From the NCBI GenBank assembly GCA_001414345.1, contig LLCB01000228.1, forward strand, positions 1-64,000: a stretch of DNA of 64,000 bases, written 5' to 3'. Under the pieces are notes generated by a model. It made no database searches. It had not been told where the DNA came from and was given only the letters and a program-made list of their open reading frames with translations. Positions 22,001-33,122 of this stretch are shown piece by piece. Source of the stretch: Hymenoscyphus infarciens. Taxonomy: Eukaryota; Ascomycota; Leotiomycetes; Helotiales; Helotiaceae. Every line of letters begins with the position of its first letter. Positions within the stretch are counted from its first letter, which is position 1. A program made the translations under genes and the position numbers.

Positions 22001-25000
22001 GTTTCAAGATGTGGTAGTCAATCTGGAGCCAACCAAAGCTACCGCCGAGGAGCAACTTGCAATAGATGATATTGCTCGAGACAAGAATGGCGATGCAGTT
22101 GGGGCGAACGGAGAGCGTGCCGATGTCGCCTACTTCCTTAAGAGACCTTTAGTTCGTGTGAAGTTCCTCGCACGAACGACCAAGGTAAGAAACGATACTC
22201 CCAAAAAAGCGTATATCAGAATACTAACATCAATTTAGGGTTTGAATAAGCTGATCGCTTCGGAAAAGAGTAAATTGGTGGAAGAAAAGTACCAAGCTTT
22301 GAACGAAACTGTTCGCCGCCGATACAAGGAAGAGAGTGCAAGAATTGAAGACGAAAATGCAAATAATACCGACCCTACGAGAGCTCGAGACCCGAGAACT
22401 TTAGACTTGGTAGAGGGAGTGAAAATCGATCGCACACGACAAGTTTGCGCCAGAGATGTCTTCTACTTGGATTTACAACATTCAAGTGGCCAGCGTGTGG
22501 ACTGCAGGGTCGAATTGGTCTTGCGTGACAAGCCTAATGATGAAGGGGATGTTCTCATTTGTGAGATGGACGACTTAAGGCGCTTTCTTCTCTTTCCTCC
22601 AATTTCCAAAGGTCTCATTTCGGCTCGTTTGGGCGAGAGTAGAGGCCAGGTTGTTATCATGATCAGAGGCACCCAGGGATCAAAGGAATGGAGCGAAGTA
22701 ATGGTTCTCGACGCTGAAGATGCTGAGGCTGCGAGCGAATGGGTTGGACTTCTCGGTACACACCCAATACCTCCTCACATGGAAACCATCATCGACAATA
22801 CAAGCGAGCTCGATGCTTTGGTGATTCATTTGAAGGGCCACAAGGAGAAGGGCGATTTCCTCATGAAAGGAGGTCTTGGTATAGATGAAGTTCAGGTGCC
22901 AATTGGAGAGAGAATTAGACGAGGAGCGGAAGAAGATGCAAGCCCCAAGGAGCATCGACAACGTCCATCTCACCGATCTACTTCAACTACTGGAACAATC
23001 CCGGAATCAATCCCGGAGGAATCGATCAAGAGCGAGCCCGTTAAAAATCTTAATGATGCGATGAATAAAGCAGGGTCTCTCGTTACGCCCAAACGACCAA
23101 AAGCGTCGAGATATCATGATCGAAGCAATTCTCAGCCTACTACCCCTATACGCGATCGTGACAGCGGATCAATTTCTGATCATTCAACCCCCACACAATC
23201 CCGGGAAGACGAGAAGAATGCCACGAGAGTTACCAAGAACTTGGACAGATTTGGGCCAAGAGAGTTGGATCATTACATGCCCAAATCTCGGTCCTCTAGC
23301 ACATCTTCAAGCCCAGAACCTGTCAAGCCAAGCACTCCTACCAGAGAGGAACCTCTGCGACCAAAATCAGTGGGTTCTCAACATAGTAGTATCTCAGCTA
23401 CATCAACTCGAGAAGATGGTGCCCCTCCGCCTCCTGTTCACAAAGTGCCAACATCTCCAAGCTTGCACAAGAAGATACCCAGTATAGACACTCCAACACC
23501 TCGGGCAAATAACCGAAGAACTTCCTCGCCATTGAAGCACGAATACCAGCCTTCGGAGGAGGCATCTTCTGCTTCAGCCACTGAGTATTCTAGTTCGGAT
23601 GATAGTGGTTCATACTCAGATTCGTCATCTGATGATGAGATTGAAGATGATGAAATTCCTGACCCAGTTCCCATATATGGGACCAAAGTTTCCCCGTCAG
23701 GTTCCATATACAGCCTTCCGAATGCCGCCCTTGCTCCTTCAAGCTCTACACTTGCTCCATCTAATTCAGCTTCCCAAGGTCCGTACCGAAGTACACCTGT
23801 ACAATGTCCACCAGAGCAAATGGTAAAGCATACAGTGATGAGTCTTTCGTACTGGAATGCGAAAGGACAATGGATCGATATCTATACTGGGCCAGTATCC
23901 GTCGTTGTTGGACCTGGATGGCTTCGTGCATACAAACTGGATGCATCTCACTCATCTCCTGGACCTGATGGAAATTTGAACTCGTCTAGCAGCTCCAATC
24001 TAAATGACGAGTATGATGCGGGGGCACAACGTCCGCTAATAGCACAGGAGCTCACGCCAAATGTGGCCATGCAAAGGCATACCATTGATATTCATGTCCG
24101 ATCACCGCCCATGTCAGAATCCAGTCTCAAGGTCAAAGGACACACCATCCGTTACCATATGCTCACACCCATTGCATGCATTCATTTCTACCAAGCACTC
24201 TATGAATCGAGCAAGAACAACATGACCTACAATAGACTCGAAGAAGAGCGCCGCGTCAACGCATACGGTACCTATGGCGCGGCGGCCCCAACCAACCGTC
24301 GTAAGAGTTGGTTTGGCAGGAGAAACAGCTACAGAGCATCAGCACGCGCCCCCTCAGAACTCACATCCGAACAAAGCGGACGATCCTCTCACTCCCGTCT
24401 CTCCGCTCTACGAAGTCGTCTCAGCGGAGGAGGAACCTTCAACATCGCCAAATCATCCATCGATGTCTCCCAAGGCGGACGACCCGGTTCTGCTAGTCTC
24501 GGTTCCTCGGATTACTCAGGCATCACACCTCCTCGCACGCCCACAAGCATGTTCTCGGGCACTACAAACTCCGCTCAAGCAGTCGACCTTGGCTCCACGA
24601 ATATAAAAATCAAACTCCATAAACTCACCGTCTCGCACAGGTGGGACGACCAGAAAACTTGCTTTTTAACAGTTTGTCCGCCGCCACCGGGGAGGAAACA
24701 AAGTTCCACGCTTCAACAGGGGTTGGAAAAACATATCATCGTTACGCGCAGGGAACATGATCATCCGGAGGGACCGGGGCAGGTGCTTGTTGATGAGGTT
24801 GTGGGGGCACATTGCTTTCAGATGGTGGGGATCAAGGGGGTTATGGTTACGATTTGGGATGATATTAGGGATGAGAGTGGAGTTGTTGGGATGGTGGGGA
24901 AGGAAGGAGGAGTGAGCGGGCGGCAAAGAAAATACCTCTTTCAAGTAAGGTTTACGGCACATGCTAATTGGATTTTTGGGTTGGTGTCTGCGGGGAGGTA

Positions 25001-25001
25001 G
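19041..25001 (+). CDS. Large DH-PH-like protein (putative Rho guanine-nucleotide exchange factor-like)
   Basis: Two exons (19041-22184, 22239-25001; GTAAGA donor, TACTAAC branch site, TTTAG acceptor) encode 1,968 aa. Residues 1-860 are basic, Ser/Pro-rich and probably disordered, with five copies of a (D/E)DGIR(I/V)KP-type motif at about 294-400. From about 876, VHDLMKELSNDEAKYTMELK and TLVDGVIPVLL match the start of a Dbl-homology helix bundle, which runs to about 1090. A PH-like region follows at about 1106-1225 (FLLFPPISKGLISARLGE, WVGLLGTHPIPP). After a second Ser-rich linker with an acidic patch (SSDDEIEDDEIPD), two conserved-looking regions remain: WIDIYTGPVSVVVGPGWLRA near 1590 and a C-terminal domain ending in FTAHANWIFGLVSAGR. 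DH-PH proteins activate Rho-type GTPases at the cortex. Catalytic activity is not proven here, and I recall orthologues being loosely named splicing-coactivator-like because of their Ser-rich N-terminus. Confidence 0.85.
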
Positions 25002-26640
25002 TTGGTGGTTTGTGTCGAGGGAAGAGCAGTCGAAGAGAGAGAGATGAGGCAGAGGGGAGGGGGAAGTAGGAGAGGCCTGCAAAAGAGGAGGAGTCATGAG
25101 CATACGAATTAACGAATTTCCTTGGATTTCTGGGTAGAAGAGTACTGAGGAAGAAGTTTGAGGGTGCGTGTGAGAGGAGACGAGACAGTTTGGGAGAAGC
25201 GAGAGGACAAGAAGGACAAGGGCATATTTAGGCGTACGAGGGATGGATATAGGGGCTGGGTCTTTTGTTTTCAAACTTTTTTGGGGGCATTTGTATACTA
25301 TATTCTTAGCCCGGGACTTCCCTTTTGGTCTGTTTCGGTTCATTGAAAGTTGTCGGCATTTTTTTGCATTTTAGATGGACTGGGTAATATGGGATGGGGA
25401 GGGGACATTAAAGACCTTTCTTTGTTTTTATGGAGGTGGACTTGTTCATTTTTTTATTTTTTTTGAATGTTAGCCGCATACCTTGTGTATTCGGGTACGT
25501 ACGTACTCAGGGAATGGGGGGATATTTTGGCAGTTGATATGGAATTAGACGTTGTTTTTATCTTTCTCCCTTTTTTTCCTCAGCCATAGTGAGCTTGAGT
25601 CTTTGTGTGTGAGCTTGAGAGTTTGTCAGTCGAGAGATGGGGCGTGTATTCGCTTACATGGCACTATTTTAAACCTTGACTCTGAAGTTGGAAGAAGCGA
25701 GTGAAAGGAAGTAAATAGCTTCGGCAAGACTTCAAACATCCAAAAGAATTCTGTGGGCCGAGAAAATAGCAATGAATTCTAGGGTGGAAGTCGACTCGCG
25801 GGGGAAAAACACTTCTTACGGGGCTTGCTGTTCCCTGTAGCTTCAGGGTGTTGAGCGCTAAGTGCGATGTGCAACGGAAAGGTGAGCGGCTTGGCTTTTG
25901 GCCGGGTGAATTTCACGCTTACCTTTTTTTTTTTTTGTCTTTGGGGGTGAGGGAGAGTGGCAAGAATTAAGATTCTTTCAAAGTAGGTTTCTTTATGATG
26001 GCGACGAGTGTCAGGGCGATATTCTTGATAAGATGGAAGTGGTGGAATTTGAATTTCGCTGCTATTCGGGATTATGCTCACCTCTCTCTATGTAGGAGTT
26101 GAAAAATCCTAGAATCTGAAATGGGGACAAAGTGACTGGGTAGTTGGCGGAGCAAGGATTTGAGATGAAAGACTTTATGATTTCTGGATTTTTGATTTCT
26201 GATCTCTTCGAGTTCTTGTGTGGATTTTTTTGAACGGTCGGAAGTTTGCTTGGTGATGTATTTATATTCTGTTCTGATGCTGATCGGGAGTGTGAAAGGA
26301 GAGAGTTTTAAGTGTTCTCCTTGAATTTAATTCTTGTGCGGATGCCGGTGGGAGGTGGAAAGTGAGATATATATACGAGTCCTGAAAAACACTTCATCAT
26401 GTTGCAGCACATTCTTAATGCTTACGCTTCCCTACATCAAAGCTATCACGGCCTATTAACTCCAATATCCGTTTGAGAATGTTTGCAAATATGTTGCTGG
26501 GAGAAGTAAGAAGAGGCAGTCAAGATGGATCTCTCAGGGGTTGGAGGATTAAGAAATTATTCTAATCGGGAATGTCTTGGTTAGGTTTTTGTTCGTGGTG
26601 TTTCTACTTAAGTCTATTTAAAAAGGCGGTGACTTATAAT
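25002..26640. other. 3' flank of DH-PH gene, intergenic
   Basis: GA-rich then T-rich non-coding DNA. The only ORFs are short and motif-free. Confidence 0.55.
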
Positions 26641-27249
26641 AATAGAAATGTATGAATCTTAAAAGCGAAAGTTATAAAGTATAGAGAGTTCAGGGGCTAT
26701 AGTTGTCACTATATAGTTTGGATTTCTAATTCTTGTAGGTCTTCTTCTTGAAGAAAATAAAGGTTGTTTAAAAAGTTTAGAAGAAAGAGATTCTTTTTTT
26801 AAAAAAAAAAACTTACGAGACTTGGTAGAAAGGGGCCTACCGTTTTAGTAAACAACGCTCTCTACCTCGCTTATTACTAAAATCCTCTTTTTGAAAAGGC
26901 GCCTCTCTTATACCTTCACCACTCTTATTTAGTGAAGATTTCTCTATATTTTCCTACACTATCGTAGTTAGCAAAAGAGTTAATTACACGTATAATATTA
27001 CAACTATAAAAAAGTACTAAATACTATCTATACGCGATAAGAATACACGTCTCTACTACTCTCTTTCTTACTAGAGTTTATTCTTTCCACTCTCTAATTT
27101 CAAGGTTAGTATTTACTAGAATTTTTATTTAGAGAAGAGAGAGAAATAGTTATAGTATAGAGAAGAACCTAAGATCGCTCTTTTCTTAATATAATATTAC
27201 TTTATAAAAACTCACTTTTAATTAATTTTCTAATCTACTATTTTTTATA

Positions 27250-27710
27250 TATAGTAAGTTACGAGTTAAGCTTAAATTCACCTTACTTTTTTATAATCTA
27301 AGCTTTTTTTTATTAAGGCTTTCTCTCTCTTTTATATTACTTATTAATCTAAAGCACGTAGAATAAAAGTAAACTAAAGAATAAATAATTCTTAAAATTA
27401 CCTCTTTTTTAAAAAAAGGATTTTAAAAAATTTCACTACCTTTATACGCTTTATAAGGTTAATAACTAGCTATGCTAAGACTCTATAAAAATTAAAATAG
27501 ATATATTTTTATCTATTTTTATCTTTTAACGTTTATAGAGTATAAGAGGAGATATAAGCCTCTTCTTTCTTATTCTTAAAAATATTATAATAATATTATA
27601 ATATATATTATTATTAATTAATAAATAAAAGAGTACTTAAAAATTTTCTTAAAAAGCTTAGATTATAAAAAAAGGTAAGCAAATTTAAGCTTAACTCGTA
27701 ACTTACTATA
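27250..27710. mobile_element. 461-bp element with ~60-bp terminal inverted repeats
   Basis: 27250-27278 and 27682-27710 are exact reverse complements (29 bases, beginning TATAGTAAGTTACGAG). Similarity continues inward for another 30 bases through CTTAC, a T-run and ATAATCTAAGC. The interior is AT-rich and non-coding. It is most simply a MITE or foldback transposon decayed by RIP. Confidence 0.8.
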
Positions 27711-28230
27711 TTAATTAAGGATATTAATAATTATATAATATTAAGAGGTATATAAGTACTAAAATCTCTAGCTATATACTAAGCGAGACGAGAGCGCTGT
27801 TTTACTAAAATAAGCGACGTCTTTTTACTACGCTCTAAAACCTACGAACTAAAACCACTTCTTATAAAGAAATAAATTAATAAATATATAAAAAGAAATA
27901 AAAAACTATACTAAACTAATAAAATATCTAAATTCATCGACGACTTAGATAATATAAAAAACGAAACCTTTATTATAACTTTCCCTACTATAACTATAAA
28001 TCTTCTAAAGAAAAAAAAAATATAAAAAGTATACTAAAATTTTCTTAAAATAATAGTATTTAAAAAAGAACTTATAGTAAATATAAAGATAGAAAAACGA
28101 CTTTATCTATAGTTAAAAGTCTAGAATAAGTTGACTTATTCCTAGAGTAAGTTTTAGATTAATAAACCTCTCTAATCTTAAAGCTGCCTAGACTTATAAA
28201 AGAAGAGTAGTATACTTCTATATATCTAAG

Positions 28231-28275
28231 CTAACAAAGCTAACAAAGCTAACAAAGCTAACAAAGCTAACAAAG
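28231..28275. repeat. (CTAACAAAG)x5 tandem array
   Basis: Five 9-bp copies without mismatch, which is notable inside a heavily mutated AT-rich block. Recent expansion is likely. Confidence 0.95.
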
Positions 28276-31200
28276 TTATATAAAACTTTTATTTAAAAAG
28301 TCTACTCGTTAATAGATCGAAAAGTAAAAACTAGAAGAGACCTAAGAGAGCGAGTAAGATCGACTATTATAGGAAAAGTAAAGCATCTTACTTATATTAA
28401 AACGAAAAACAATATATAAAAATATATAGTCGATTTCAAAAGCACTTCATATTTGTTACTATGCTAGCTAATAGAAAGTCTTAGTATTCATTGTATTTCC
28501 CTTTAATATTCTAGGACAAGAGTAAGGTAGAAGGTAAATCAAGATATGAAAGTTGTGAGACAACATTTTGTAATTGAAAGTACGAATATTAAGCTTAGGT
28601 ACTATCACACTCGATGAGTTGAGCGGATTATATAGCACCGGCGATCGCATAGTAAGAAATTCCAAAAGAAAGAGAGAAAAAACTTGACTAGAGGAATCAG
28701 AGAACTCTACCTTGGAAGTACGAGTACGTTGTTATAAATAAGCGAATGTTGACGTAGAATGTATGCAAAATCAAAAGTCAACACGGAAACATGAAAATAC
28801 CCCAAATGACGTTATGCTCCCCCCCCCCTAATTAGAGGCTATTTCTGACAGCTGGGAACCTTGAAATTGTGCGGGTGTTGCACCCAAAAAAAGAAGGTTC
28901 AGGTTTAACCTCTAAGTAGGGGTTGGAAGGGGGGAGTAGCAGGCTAGGACTGCACATTGCACGTGCATAAAAAGGCAATTGCTCTCTAGTGTCGACATGT
29001 GGAAAGTATATTATACCCCTTAACACTCGCTTGGGCCCCTGATCCAGAACAAAGAGAACAAAGATATAATTCACCATCAAGGAGAGCCAAACTCAATTCC
29101 CGGCTCGTCGACTACCGTCGTCGACTACCGGTAGCTAATAATTGAACTTTCTCTCGGCCTCAGTCTCGGCTCCTTTTATTCTGGCTGCGCTTGCGCGAAT
29201 GGGAGTTGATCGATTTACATGTTGTGATGTTACATCTCGCCATCGCCGAGGTTGCAGAGCAGGAGAAGGGGTTCCCCGGGGAAGCAGTCTTCCAAGGTTC
29301 AAGAATCGGTTTGGGTGGTATCCTTGGATTGATAACTGTATCTGACCTGCAGGTGAGAAGACGCTCACGGTACCGAGGTTGGAGATGGCAGGTGTTTTGA
29401 GGCGAGTTGCGACCGGAAATGGAAGGTCGTCGGCATTTGTTTTTGTTCAGCCTTGCCTATCTTGGATGAGCGACAGGCTTGGGGACGGATGTGAGGCCAT
29501 GTAAATCTCCGTCGAAAGTCTAAAAGTGGTGATAGCCTAATGGGACTTGTGGCCTCGTGGACTCGCGTCGTTCCGGTCAATGTCGTGATAACCTCATCTC
29601 CCCCTCTTGCCAATCCCATGGGTAGCGGGCTCTCACCATCCCACCCATTGAAGCATCGAAATGCAGCTGAGTTGGAGATAGCCGTTGCGAAGTTGCGTGT
29701 GCACCGCAGATCGAGTTGGCACCTCCCTTTCCAAGTCAAGTTCCGTTTGATGGATGGTGGACGCTTCAAGGGGATATCAACCGGGCCACGAGTCTTGTCC
29801 GTTGAAGGCTTGAAGCCCTTGGTGTGGGATCTGTGTGGGATCTGTGTGGGATCTCTTCAAACTCAAGAGTTGGAGAGTTGGTCGGGGTGTCTGCGGAGTA
29901 AGTCCATTCGAAGACAAGAAAGCCGAATTATTCGGAGATGTTTCTGGTTAGGGGAAGGGCCCCAAGGATTGTCCACTCAGGAACGATTGATTGACTGAGG
30001 GGCAATTGTGCGAAATAGGCGCGACCTCGAGGGGGTATTTTGGTCTGGGGACATTCCGGCGAGAGGTTGGTCTGTTGGAATGCCTTCATTTTTATACGAA
30101 TAGGCGCGTTGGTTGGGGAATTTGGAAGGCTGCAACGCTGGATCAGATCAGGGAGGCGTGGTGTAGCATACGCTGTTGCAAGTCGCACATACAAGGCGTA
30201 AGGCAACCTAATTTCGGGGTAAACCATGACGGTTCCGTATGAATCCGATTTAATAGCACAATTGAGTTATGAAGATCCAAGAGCAGGTCAGGCCGGATAA
30301 AGTGCCTTGAGACAGATAAGAGGTCGGTCGCATAAGAGAGAGAGTTTCGTGAATCGTGATAGGTCCTCGATACGCCAGTTGTGGTGTTGTTCTCGAGTTC
30401 ACGATCGGGGTGGAGGTGGAAGGGGAAGAGGTCTCAGGGACCGACCTGGAGGAGGGTCAAGTGACCCAAGCCCCACAGGCGTCCCCGCCGAAGGGAAAAT
30501 CGCGGCTTGGAAGCTTCTCTGGGAAAGAATGGCGACCACCTGCACAATATTGTTCACGAATCACGATGCAACTCTCTCACGGCAATCGAACATGGAGTGA
30601 ACTGGAGATTGAGGAGTTCGTCATGTCGGTCCGACAGATTATCGCAAGATAGGAGTGCTCCGTACGGCAAGAATGCAGCGATGATGCAGTTAGTTTCCTC
30701 CGGGCCTGGAAACTTGCGACGACAAGTTGTATGGAAATCCGCAATCAACGCAGGAAACAAGATATTACCCCGCAGGACTTGCAAACGACCTTGCAACAGG
30801 AGTTCGCTCTGCGATAGCAGCAAACAACCATCTACGATGTTACCCGCAAACGGATTGGTGCCTGCCATCGCGTTTGGGAACTACCTCGAGGACATGGACT
30901 CGTCGGTCGGCCGCGATGTCGTACCGCACTGTTCCCATACGCATCACATCTCTTGAGTAGTGAGCCACCGTGGCATTTTCTTTCTTTGACTAATAGCTAT
31001 TTTCAGCAGGTACGGGAACTTTGATATACGGATTTTTGGCGCAAACCCGCAAACCGACGATTCAAAGACTCTATGAATATCCCAAGACAATCATATCCTC
31101 CAAGGCCGGAGCAGCCCTCGAATAAACCGAGACTGTCTTGCCCAAGTGTCTATTTGCTTAGACCTACAATCCGAGGAGAAATGCTCTCGTACTTCTTTCT

Positions 31201-32233
31201 TATGAGGGAACAGCCTATTTCCGGACTTCACACTCCCAAGTTCTCATACGACGGATTCAAAACAAACAAATCGGATGAACTTTTGCGACGTCGAAGACAA
31301 AGCTTTCCGTAAGCGCTCTTGGTCTGACTTGATATATCTGGGTATATTCCGAGGCATTGTACGGACTATCCTTCCCAGTGATTGTGACAGGGAGCGCCAA
31401 CGACAAGACATTGCAGTCGCTGCGCTGTCTTTGGTATGCTGTTCGCAGGAGTTGGCTTGGCTTACAGAGACGTCGTCTCGTCTAAGCATCAAGATGATGA
31501 CTGCAGATAGTTTAGTTTGTTTATTTCCATGCTTCTCCTGTCTCGGGAGGAGGTTGGCTAGCAGTGCAGCAATTGGACACCAATTGGAGGCTACGGTACC
31601 TATGAAATGCGGGGAATCTTGATTGGGAAACATTAAGAGTCCATCAAGTATTTACCCGTACAGTACAAGTACATGAAATGAAGAGATTATTTATCTGTGA
31701 TATACCTCCACTGATCTCCTCCAGCTCCCTCCTTGTGTCATGGTGCCATATTCCGAGATATCCGACCAATCTACCCGATTTATCTGATCATAGCTGACCT
31801 GCGCCGCACGACTGCATTCCTGAGGCTGTCCAATACGGTCCAATACGCCAAATACGGAGTAAGCGGATTCTTTCTAGAAGCTTTGGAAGGCGGCAAAAGA
31901 AGACTTGGAAGGCTTCGAAGACTCCCACGCAATTTATCTCATATCGCCCGCTCCCCGCTCCCCGCTCTCCTGCAGGTCTTGCGCCTATCAAGACTGATCA
32001 CAGCTTCACCAGAGCACCAGAGCCCTCGGGCTGGGGCTGCCAAAGCTTCAGAAGCCTGCTAGGGCGCTGCGCTGCGCTGCGCTACGCTACGCTGCATCTT
32101 TTGCGCACGTCGACGGCAAGAGGTGAGTTTAGTGTTTAGTGAAGATTCTCCACCCCGAAAGCCAGTCCAGTCCTGGGCTGCGACTCGACCCTCCCTCCCG
32201 TGGCACTTTAGCTTCTCCTAATCCCTCCACCAG

Positions 32234-32256
32234 CACCACCACCACCACCACCACCA
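32234..32256. repeat. (CAC)n microsatellite
   Basis: About eight CAC/ACC units in the upstream region of the phosphodiesterase gene. Confidence 0.85.
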
Positions 32257-32309
32257 TCGCTCCTTACCCTCTCTCCTTTCTTCAATCTTCAAAACATTCG
32301 TAGAAAGTA

Positions 32310-32359
32310 CAACAACAACACCACCACCACCACCACCACCATCACCACCACCACCACCT
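32310..32359. repeat. (AAC)/(CAC)n microsatellite
   Basis: AAC units followed by about 14 ACC units with one interruption (ATC), then CATCT repeats. It lies in the same upstream region as the previous array. Confidence 0.85.
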
Positions 32360-33122
32360 CATCTCATCTCATCTCATCACATCAACCTCTTCTCCCCCGG
32401 GTCTTACGCCTCCGACGGCGTAATGTGGTAGTGCAAACGTTGCACCCCTGGTTTGCGGCCTGGATTCCGATTCCATTGCCTGTGCTTTCCTCTCGCTCTC
32501 TCTCCTTCTGAGCCGACTCGAGTTCCATGTTACCAGAATTCCAGTCGTACCAACGTGATTGATCTCCCACGACCTCCTCAACACACCTTGAACTGAGGAG
32601 AGACCAAAACCCCCTTCCCGAAACCCCCCCCCGTGTGCGATTGATCCCCTCGCTCCTCAGCTCCTCAGCTCCTCAGCTCCTCATCGTTGGCCTCAATTCT
32701 TATTAATCAACGACGACCTACACCTTCCAGCCCTTTCCCAGCACAGCCCATGCATCGCGCCTTCGCACACCTTCTGCAATCCTCGACCTCGACGATCACT
32801 TCCCCATACCCTCGAACGACACCACATTCCAGAACCCCTGAATCCCTCGAGTACATGCGATAACCTTTCCTCGACCGGTTTGCGACTTGCATTTTTCTCG
32901 AATCCCCTCCTTCAGACACCTCTCCTTCTCTGCGACGACATCCTGACTCGTCTGAAAACTCATTGCGCCCCAGGCATCAGTGCGACGCGGGAATTTCTTA
33001 TCCAGATCGCATCGTTGGCCTTGGTCTGGAAGCAATTTATTTACCGAACGAGACTGGCCGATTCCATAATTCGGGCGGCGAGAGGGCGATAGGCATCCTG
33101 CGCCGCCGTGCGCGAAGCGATA

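Larger units (their letters stand above)
26640..28470. other. Second AT-rich gene-free block (RIP-like)
   Basis: About 1.8 kb of extremely AT-rich DNA with no long ORF on either strand. It includes an inverted-repeat element and a 9-bp tandem array. Borders are fairly sharp: ordinary composition returns near 28480. Confidence 0.7.
28471..33122. other. Long intergenic region before the phosphodiesterase gene
   Basis: About 4.6 kb with no convincing gene. Composition is ordinary; ORFs of up to 152 codons overlap on both strands and show no motif. It contains a three-copy GTGTGGGATCT array at about 29822-29853. The final 900 bases are CT/CAC-rich and probably hold the phosphodiesterase promoter and a long leader. 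A conventional gene without recognisable homology could be missed here. Confidence 0.45.

Noticed and set aside
24666..25343. 225-codon minus-strand ORF
   Set aside because: Antisense to the 3' end of the DH-PH gene, Pro/Ser/His-rich, no start context or motif.
29135..30960. Dense set of ORFs of 60-152 codons on both strands
   Set aside because: They overlap in several frames with no conserved motif or splice logic. Treated as non-coding.
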